From: Synchiropus splendidus
Lineage: Eukaryota; Chordata; Actinopteri; Syngnathiformes; Callionymidae
Length of the DNA stretch: 64,000 bases
NCBI RefSeq assembly: GCF_027744825.2
Contig: NC_071345.1
Location: forward strand, 14,137,501 to 14,201,500
Direction: 5' to 3'
The notes beneath the pieces are model-generated. The model saw only the letters and a program-made list of their open reading frames with translations. It did no database searches and was not told the DNA's origin. The translations under genes and the position numbers were made by a program. Numbering within the stretch: the stretch's first letter is position 1; every line of letters begins with the position of its first letter. Shown here in pieces: positions 47,903 through 64,000 of the stretch.

Positions 47903-49957
47903 GTGATCCGGCGATCACAGTTCTGAAGAGCAGCGGAACATCTCTGCTCCAGAGCCAACATCTGATCAAATAAACTATCTCAAGCAAACAACCCCAAGTG
48001 TGAGTTTTGTTCATGCAACCTGATCACATGGTCATGTGCAGATCAGATTTACATGATCCACTTTACTCTTCAAGCTGCAGTCGACCACGACTCAGAGGTT
48101 ATGGGATCCTCTGGACTTGTTGATGATTGAAGTTTGGTGGTCTTTCAAATGACTCTCTGAATCCATGAATATGTTACAGCATTAAAAGCTCTGGTAGGAG
48201 AGAGCCGTCTCAGAAGCTCCACGTCTTCCTCACACATACCCAGTGTTTACTGAGTGTGTTCAGCTGCTGCCACCTCTGGTCCCATTGAGCTCAAAATGCT
48301 GAAAAAGTTATCAACCTTTGTAGATAAAATACATTGGTGAGCAGGAGTGGGCTGCAGGTGGGAATAAAGTGGCCATAAGTTGAGCTGGAGGTGTTCTGTT
48401 GGTGGGGTAAAGAAGAGCTGATGGTGGGCTGGAGGGAGCTGGACTTGGGCTCAACTTCATGCTCAAATGATAAGGGATAAAACTGTATTTAAGTACTGCA
48501 ACAGAGTTTGTCCCTTCCTCGCCCACATCTTTATAAAGCAAATATATTCGAAGAGATACCATGACTTTCAGTTGAATTACAAAAGAGAACAGAGGTTTCG
48601 ATTTGTTTTTTAATACACATACGTACCATTCAGTCCAGTAAGCCAAAGCAAGCCAGTTGACCCGTGTCCATGGTACTTTGCCGTACTGTATAGCACACAC
48701 TGATTTCTATGAGATGGAATCTGTGGTGTCTGCTGAAGCACTGCGGTCAATAGAAGTGGCTCCCTCCTATTTCACATATGGAAGTGAGAATCACTTGCAC
48801 CAAACATCCCACTTCTTGGTCACTCCAAACTAGAGTTGAGGCATGTCATCCTGTCCACGTGCCTCCTACATCGTCGAAATCATCGTCAAAAAAGTGTACT
48901 CGAAATTTAAGACTTTAGCAGTAATATCAAGCAAAAAAAAAACGTTTGATTTTAGTGAAATTATCTGTCCATGCATTGAGATATTTCTCCTTGAATCAAG
49001 CTCGCTCAGGACTAGAAACAAGAGCTCCATGGTGAGTGTGTGGAACCTGGAAATAACCGCCATATGCTAAATTCTTAACAATAAATACTTAGCCTGAAAG
49101 TGCTGAAGGTGCTAACTGTTTTGCTAAGAAAGAGAAACATTAACACGCGTCATAAACATCCCAAATAAGAACCTGACAGATAATTCTATCCAGTATTACC
49201 GCTCAACAGTACTCCCATAATCCTTTGCTCCAGAGGCAGCCTGCATCGCTATAATGTATATAATTTAAGCAGAAAACAGTAGAAAACATCTGGTTCAAAG
49301 ATGGTGAAATAAATGTCTGCTTGAGTTGTGATATGGCTGCATCTCCATGTGCTTGACATAAGAGCAATAATAGACTGTTGAATTGAGCAAAAAGTTTTAT
49401 TTTAGTGAGACAGGGGCAGTGATGTGAAATCAGATTTTAACAGTTATTGACCTCGTAATATGATTTCCTGTCTATTATAGACAAACTGTACTTTTATTTT
49501 TATACTTTTTTGCATAAGCATCATTTGCAGGTAGACAGAAGACTATCTGACCTTGGGCTGTGCAGGAAAAATGACTTAAATTTAGACTCATGAGTTGATT
49601 TGAGTCAGATTCTAACATTCTAACAGGCCAGTGCACAGAGGTGTCAGAGATGTGTCTTGTGTGGATTTATGCGGTCATAATCATGAGGCTACATGTCCCA
49701 TACGAGTGATGGGTTGATGAGGTGTTCCAGGGTGTCTTGTTTCGTTTCGTTTTTTTTTTTGTATTCATTTATTTTGTTATTTCTGTTTTCCTGTCTGTTG
49801 TTTCCATTGTCCGTGTTCCCTCCAACTTCAGAGCAGCGCAGCTGGAACTCATCCGCTGATCAATCACTGCTCATTTCTACACCTTGGTTGCAGTCTGTGA
49901 TGGTGGATGGTTGCTTCGCGTCCTGCGGTAAAGTTCCCCTCAAGACTTACTTATATC

Positions 49958-49982
49958 ATATATATATATATATATATATATT
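49958..49982. repeat. (TA)n microsatellite
   Basis: Twelve AT dinucleotides in the trypsin D/E interval. Confidence 0.95.
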
Positions 49983-50371
49983 GGTCTTCATCCTTTTCTA
50001 TCAGTGTTTGTGCTTGTGTGAGACCTTCAGGTCCTGTTTTCTCTTGTTGGCTTTTTTCTTCCTCGCGTGTGTGTTTGAATCTTCCACCACTGAGCGTTTT
50101 TCGTTGTTTTGGACCTCGTCAGTTTATGGTTGTTGTTGATGGTGGAGCTTGATTATAATTTGCCTCTTTTCTGTTTCAGGTTTTCCCCCCATCCTTTTTT
50201 CCTCGCTCCACGTTTTGGTGGCGACGTCCTTAGTTCCCTGTTTCCTGTCTGTGCCCTGTTATAGTTTGTTGTTCATTAAATTTTGTTAAGCTTGGCCTCA
50301 TTTGTGTTGGAGTCTTCTGTGAGCCAGCTACAATTTAGCACTGGGTCTGTTCACCTGAGCCACCATGACAC

Positions 50372-50575
50372 AGGGCTGATGAAACCGTCTCCTACCTCTC
50401 AGAGGCCACTAGTTGGCGCTCTTGGTTTAGAAATGATGGGAGGTTTCATCGAACTGGTTATAAAAACCAAACATACAGCAGACAGTGCCACCTGGTGGCC
50501 TCGGAAAGTCATGACACTGCTTCATGAAACCTTGTCAACTGTTCAGTATTATGTCATCTACCCATCAGTATCCAA
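50372..50575. mobile_element. Palindromic MITE, degraded copy 2
   Basis: It shares ordered blocks with 30470-30666: CACTAGTTGGCGCTCTTGG, TACAGCAGACAG and GTCATGACACTGCTTCATGA, ending in CATCTACCCATCA. The internal TTTCATCGAACT differs. The left end is worn. Confidence 0.5.
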
Positions 50576-50656
50576 TACTAAAACTCATCAATGACAAAAC
50601 AATAACACACGGAGTTAATGTTTCTGCTTTTAATGACAGCATTGGGTGGGCAGCAT

Positions 50657-52656
<2,000 letters not shown>

Positions 52657-52702
52657 GATGATGGGTGATCCGGACCGAGTCAGGAGCCATGTGGCGTTTT
52701 AA

Positions 52703-54085
52703 GGACCTCGTAGCTTCCAAAACACACCCACACCGACCGCTGACCAATCGGAATCATAGCAGGTGGGTGGTGAAGGAAAGAGGAAAAAATCTACATTTTT
52801 GGAAAATGATCAAAAAATATTTGCTGTCTTTACTTGATAACTAATGTTTACCAATAACCTTTTTTGTTTCTCACGCTGCCAAATTAAAGGGAATGAGTTC
52901 ATGGATGGATGAGTCTTGGAAGTGAGGGGAAGAATGTCATGACTGATGTGCTGCTGGAAATTAGAAAAAAAAAAAAAAAAGACGGGTCAAGGACTGAGCC
53001 CAGGGGAACACCTTAGTGAAGGGGTGGGGGTCTGTGGGGCTGCAATACATGTTATTACTTGTTACTTGTTCCAAGACAGTCTTTCTCCGTACGGCTACAT
53101 GTCTGCAGGCTCAGTAGTTACAATAAAAAGTGCCATGTCAGCGTTCATAGAATCAGCTTTCTGTCCTTGACTGGCACCTGCAAGCAGCTGGGCTCCCTCT
53201 CACACTCGGGCTCCAGGTGTTTTGGAAAAGTAAACGCAGGATATCAACCGATTACTTCGATTTTGATATTATTAGTTTGAATGAAAGGACAGTCTTTCTC
53301 CATGAACCTTCACAGTGGCCTTGGTGAATATATGAATATGGTTTTATTTTGTTTATAACTCGGCTCTTTCACTCATTGTGCAGATAACATGAGAGAACAC
53401 TTTATTTGATCGTCCTCTGTGTAATCATTACTTTTGAGTTAATAATTGTTTCCAAACGTGGCACTTTCCCCTCAGCTACTTGATATAATGTTGCAAATTG
53501 GAAATTTGGGGGCAAAAGGTTCAGAGTTGTGAGTGGAATATGTGTTTTCAGTGCCTTGATTCGTCCTTTTTTGTCCAAGAAATGCGATTTGTATAGAAAG
53601 GCAATTCAAGAAAATGTATTGCAAACTGTTTATTATTTTATTAGTTATACATATATAATATATAGAATTGTTTATTATAATGCTGAACATTTACGAATGG
53701 CAAAAAATTAAAAAAAAAAATTAAAAAAAGAAAGAAAGAAAAAAGGAAGGGTGACAGCACAAATCAATTAGAAAGTGTCTTTTGAGTAAAAACTATTTCA
53801 CGAAAGAATCCCCATTTTTCTTCAATTGTTTTGATGACTCGTTCGCTTTTACCCTCCGACTGAGGTACAGTATATATGAAGCGGAACGTTTGTTCGTACT
53901 GTGAATTCTACACGGCGCCATTTGGCGACGGACCATCAATGTCATATGCGACAAGGCGAACGCTGGTCGCAGGTTGAATTGTTGTCTTTAAATATCAGAC
54001 ATTCTCCTGGAGTCATCAGTCGCGTTTATATATCTAGTGACATTGACGCTAGATCTCCAGGTGTTGGAGACTCGCAGCAGACAGA
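52703..54085. other. Divergent intergenic region between trypsin E and mrpl17
   Basis: No gene was seen. It contains poly(A)-rich stretches near 52964-52980 and 53708-53745. The mrpl17 promoter must lie at the right end, where the DNA becomes less AT-rich after about 53900. Confidence 0.5.
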
Positions 54086-54886
54086 ATGCGACTGACGCTG
54101 CAAACGTTGATCAGCCACGGGCGGGTGGCTCGCAGGATCGGTTTGGGACCCGAGTCCAGGATCCATATGCTTCGGAACATCTTGACTGGATTGGTTCGGC
54201 ACGAAAGGATCGAAACCACGTGGGCCCGGGCTGACGAGGTCCAGTTCTATGCCGAGAAGGTGACGAAGAATTCTCATCTTTCCAGGATCAATGAGTAAAA
54301 ATGAAATAACCGCTGTCTTTTATGTCATTATTGTGTTATTGTTTGTTGTATGAGGCTTTTGGTGGCTGAGTAGTAGGGAATAACAGATGGATACTGGGAA
54401 TCTTTGGAGAGGACAGTTCACCTTGCTCAGATACTATTTTTGTTCTCCAGTTCTGCGACATCTAATGAATTCTGTTGTCCACATTTCCATCTCACAGTTG
54501 ATAGATTACGCCAAGAAAGGCGACACGGACGAGAAGGCGATGAAAATGGCAAACTTCTGGCTGACGGTGCGGTTCCTCTCTCTTCTTCCTCGATGTTGTA
54601 AATAAAGCAGGGGGTTAAGTTGTCGTCCGCTCCTCAGGAAAAAGACCTGGTCCCCAAACTCTTCAAGGTCCTGGCTCCTCGCTTCCAGGAACACTCCAGG
54701 AGCTACACACGCTTGGTCCGGATTCCCAACAGAGAGAACCTGGACAAAGCCAAGATGGGGGTGCTGGAGTACAAAGGGAACCCGTATCCTCGACTTTACC
54801 CCGTCAGGAAGGAGAACGAACTGACGCTCATCAACCAGTTGCTGAAGGGCTACAGAGAGGAGCGAGCACGAGGCCCCAAGTCTTAG
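54086..54886 (+). CDS. mrpl17: MRPL17, mitochondrial large-subunit ribosomal protein bL17m
   Basis: A component of the mitochondrial 39S subunit, homologous to bacterial L17. Exons: 54086-54259, 54498-54566, 54638-54886; 492 bp, 163 aa, slightly shorter than human (about 175). [19 protein letters not shown] leads into the conserved L17 core, [35 protein letters not shown] and [20 protein letters not shown]. It is followed by [18 protein letters not shown] and the extension [16 protein letters not shown] typical of vertebrate MRPL17. All introns have AG/GT borders in phase 0. AATAAA is at 54940-54945. The gene is head-to-head with trypsin E and tail-to-tail with tmem145. It is intact. Confidence 0.96.
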
Positions 54887-54945
54887 CAGCTGCTCCGCAT
54901 CGCCTCTGTACATGGACACTTCTGCTTAGATATGTTGATAATAAA

Positions 54946-55740
54946 TATTAATGAAAGAAAATATATTTGTTTTCTTTCAACTAGACAACAAAACTGTGCT
55001 CTTCTGTGAGCAGAATGTGTCATTTATTTTAAATATATATTTAAAGATAGACATTTATATTCTCATTAAGGTGTCATTTTTATATATACACCTTTAGTCA
55101 CTGAAGGTTAAACGCAAGTTTATTTTTCAAAATAGCCAAACTGGGTAGTTTAAGTACGTGAATTCAACTTTCTGTCATTTAGCAGTGACATTATTTTATT
55201 TGCGTTTCTATTGAAATTCTGATTAAATATCCCATTCAGTTATTAACGCAGAACTGCTTCATCACGTTGCATTGACGCTATTTTACGCCATTTGGTCTCA
55301 GCAGCCGATCATTTCCTGGAACTGAGACGCACCAGCAGAGGGAGACAGAGCGGCCATCTCAGTCGTGACCGTTCTCCTCCAGTAGAGGGTGCTGCTGTCC
55401 TTCAGTACCACTAGTGTTTCCTTATCCCTGAGAGCGGATGTCAAGCATTAACAGGTCCTCACCATCATAAGCAAGTCGCGGTTGTTCCTGGATGCTCATG
55501 AAGCATTACTTTAGCGACTTAAATTAAAATTTTTGGGACGTTCCTGAGTCGGATGAGATAAAATTACGGCCGACTTTGCTCAAACAAACACAGGCTTGAA
55601 TCATAATAATGCAGCGCACGTTGCATTTTCTTTTCCTGGTGAGTCACAAACTGGAAAGAGTTGGTTCCACAGTCTCAGAGCGCCTCCCATCGTACCTTGT
55701 AAAACGAGGCAACATAGTGACGTCATGACAAGGAAATAGT
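54946..55740. other. Intergenic DNA between mrpl17 and tmem145 3' ends
   Basis: About 0.8 kb of convergent intergenic sequence with no gene or clear transposon. A CAGCAGAGGGAGACAGAGCG / CCAGTAGAGGGTGCTGCTG segment near 55332-55400 resembles the worn ends of small dispersed repeats. Confidence 0.4.
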
Positions 55741-57974
55741 TTTATTATAAAAACCATCTTTTTATTATCGTTTTGGCAAAAGTGTGTATGTACAGCATGT
55801 TTAGAATTTGACACGATCAAAACGAACAGTGCTTCAGTGCTGTGCTCTTCACTCAGTCGCTCTGAGAGTCCTACAAAGCTGTGCTGTCGTCAGTCATGCG
55901 TCTCTCCGCCCACCGGCCTGGTCTGGGTCTGGTCGTCGTACGTCACAAACGACACGGGAGTCGGTACGAGTCGAGTCTGCAGTCACAACATGGCAACCGT
56001 ATCGGCAGGCGGGCGACAAGAGTTGGCCTCAACGAGCCAAGTACAAACCCGGAGGACTGAAGTTCAAGTATCATTCTGTGTCACGGCTACGTTTCACTTC
56101 TGACAGTTACACCACAATCCTACCGCCAACACGCGCTCTGATGTCACTTTACACAGATGAAAAGGTTTCATATAAACATCGGATGGTATTTACAGACTCG
56201 CCTCCGGTATAGAACTGTGCGTGTGTGTGTGGCATGATGTCATGACCTCGAACTGAACACTGAACATTAAAGTGCTCCATGCAGGACGGACACTGTGCCA
56301 ACTCCTCCTCCCCTCCTTAAGAACACTCTAGGATCCCGAGATATTCTCAATCCAGATCAACCACATTGCTTCAGCAGCTTCAACAAGCCTGAAAAACAAG
56401 ATCCCCCCAGATAACATCAGTGTTTTCAGTGAGTGGATTGTGACAATGAAAATAGGAGGCGCTGATCCTCATCTTCAACAGCTCTATCCAACAACACCAA
56501 CGATTGTGAAACTTTTTAAACATATTTCAATATCAAAAGAAAATCTAATGGATCAGCCAAGCTATGTGTGAGGAGATTTACCTCCCACAAAAACAAATTC
56601 AAGGTCATTTGAGATCGAATCATTGAATTTGCTTCTAAAGGTGGTGAGAGGAATCAAAGCGTAGTGTGTCCACTGATACTGTGCAACAAGTAATACTGCT
56701 CCCAAATGATGTTTTTTTAAAATCTCTTTCTCTAACTCTTTCACATTTCACACTGCATTTCCAAACATCTCCTATTCCTGCAGAGGGATCCAGACATTCC
56801 TCAGTCATTGTGGGACTTATTAACAAATGTAACCATCCATGTGGGAGACATGGCTCTCCTCCACGTCTCAGGTGGACGACCCAGCTGCGTTCAGCAACTT
56901 GGTCCGACCTAAAAGTAGCTCTTTCTTTTCATGAGCGAACTAGATGACAATGACCACAAGGAGCCTCACCCTCTGGCTCAGCTCTATTCCCTAGCTAGAA
57001 CAGGTACCAAAACTTTGATACACTCCAACAGCAGTAGCTAGGTCAACAAAAGCAGCAACAGAGACAACACAAGAACAATGACTTCCAAATAGCTTCTGCT
57101 TCTCTGCCGTAAAATCGGAAAAAAACTGTCCCGGACATGGAATCCAAGCGTTGGTTTGTTCGGTTCAGCCACATAGAGAAGATATAGTTTCTTTTTAAAA
57201 GACAGGAACTACGACACGAACATGCAGACTTCCAACAGTAAACTACATTTAGCATTTCAATCCAGCATTGATGACAAATTAACCTGACAAACTATAGATA
57301 AATATCGTCTTATAAAAAGCGTGTGAATCCGGAAAATAATATCAAAAACATCATGGCATGTTGGTAACAGCACCAAATGCAAAACGATAAAAAACATATT
57401 TATAAAAAGTAGTGGTATCTGGCCCGTCTACAGATTCCTTTTATACAGCTCGACTGAAAATATATTCCAGTGTCTGGAACCACAAAACATGTCGGGAATT
57501 AAAAAAAAAAAATTGGGTGTAACTCAGACGCTGCCCCCTCGACCTGACGTCAGATGAGAAGACTAAAAATGGTGAAAGGGAAAGAAAGTATTTTCTGGCA
57601 CAAGATTCTCAAGTGAGCACTCTTCCCCCCACAAATTTCGATTCTCAATAACATTGAATTTCAGCGAACAGAGTCTGTAATATTCACCAAACTCTTGCCC
57701 AGCTATCAACGCCTCATGAATGTTTGACTAAAAAGCGTTTTGTTGGTTTCCCTGCGCTGCACGGCTACCGCTCTGTTGCTCCGGCTACATCCACTTTGTC
57801 ATATTTTTTATCTCTGCGAGCCTCGCTACAGCTCAGCATCAAATATTTATTGCTTCTTTAACAACCAGGTCTACCTTCGCTCGTCCGTTCACAGGTGAGA
57901 GAGGGAATGTCAGGGGATGTCAATGATTTCTGTGTCCATCCAAAATCGCGTTTTGTATTTGGCTGATCTGTCCT
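55741..57974 (-). other. tmem145: tmem145 3' UTR (probable)
   Basis: About 2.2 kb downstream of the tmem145 stop. It is bounded by minus-strand AATAAA signals at 55766-55761 and 55746-55741. No ORF on either strand here resembles a known protein. A long UTR is plausible for a sensory or neural gene, but the end is inferred from the signals alone. Confidence 0.5.
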
Positions 57975-63770
<5,796 letters not shown>

Positions 63771-64000
63771 CAGTGGTGCCTCGGTAACGTCCCGGAATGC
63801 GAACAAATCAGAGTTCGAACAAAAAAAATTTCAAGATTTTTTTGCTTCGGATTTCGAACAAAAATCCAGAACTTGAATGCCCCCGAAAAAAGATGGAAAA
63901 AACATAACATGCGCGGACTGATCAGCTGATCCACGACGCACTTTGTTATTGTGTATAACGCAGCCTCTGTATGCAGACGTGTCCCGTTAGCTACATTTAC
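63771..64000. mobile_element. Tc1/mariner-like non-autonomous element, copy 2 (cut by window end)
   Basis: It starts after TA with CAGTGGTGCCTCGGTAACGT. The sequence through GATCAGCTGATCCACGACGC and CTGTATGCAGACGTGTCCCG to the last base is the reverse complement of 22676-22906, with scattered mismatches. About 390 bp of the element should continue to the right. Confidence 0.85.

Larger units (their letters stand above)
48020..50628. other. Intergenic DNA between trypsin D and trypsin E
   Basis: About 2.6 kb. Contents: a (TA)n tract at 49958-49982, a pyrimidine-rich stretch of repeat-like DNA around 49740-50290 with no coding signal, and the degraded MITE copy at 50372-50575. No gene was recognised. 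Confidence 0.6.

Noticed and set aside
55808..56212. Overlapping plus-strand frames of 88-134 codons
   Set aside because: They show no domain or signal peptide and lie in the probable tmem145 3' UTR; most likely chance.

Overview
The window is vertebrate nuclear DNA, almost certainly from a ray-finned (teleost, probably percomorph) fish. Its genes are split by GT-AG introns and their products match vertebrate proteins. The DNA between them carries fish-type debris: hAT, Tc1/mariner-like and palindromic miniature elements, a LINE reverse-transcriptase scrap, tRNA-like repeat pieces and many microsatellites. I cannot name the species. All exon maps below were read by hand from splice signals, reading phase and protein similarity recalled from family knowledge; no alignment was run.

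Layout, left to right. (1) tomm40 (minus strand; the last exons lie left of the window), the mitochondrial outer-membrane import pore. (2) ddx6 (minus), a complete 11-coding-exon DEAD-box helicase of P-bodies, 483 aa. (3) bcl3 (minus), a complete 8-exon ankyrin-repeat nuclear IkB protein, 446 aa, with about 13 kb of introns. (4) cblc (plus), a complete 9-exon CBL-family E3 ubiquitin ligase, 455 aa, head-to-head with bcl3. (5) Five trypsinogen genes alternating in strand from 37.4 to 52.7 kb: A (minus, trypsin Y / group III-like), B (plus, a second divergent type), C (minus) and D (plus), which are near-identical arms of an inverted duplication, and E (minus). All five keep the catalytic triad, the specificity-pocket Asp and twelve cysteines. 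(6) mrpl17 (plus), complete with 3 exons. (7) tmem145 (minus), the last four coding exons of a GOST-type seven-transmembrane protein; the rest lies to the right of the window.

tomm40, bcl3, cblc and tmem145 all have human counterparts on 19q13, so the block is an old syntenic neighbourhood. ddx6 in the middle is notable because human DDX6 lies on 11q23 near CBL, the paralogue of CBLC. The digestive-enzyme cluster sits between the housekeeping and immune-signalling genes and mrpl17. Its genes have TATA boxes close to the start codon and very short 3' UTRs, as expected for strongly expressed pancreatic genes.

The most interesting signals are in the trypsin cluster: a 1.4-kb-armed palindrome (C/D), a 75-108 bp phase-0 intron splitting the usual last exon in C, D and E, a different extra intron in A, and odd substitutions in A and E. 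Other notable items are a near-complete fold-back element in a tmem145 intron, a repeated short peptide motif in the TMEM145 tail, a consensus kB site upstream of bcl3, and a textbook non-autonomous hAT insertion with an intact 8-bp target duplication in tomm40 intron 1. I did not find a wholly new biological system.
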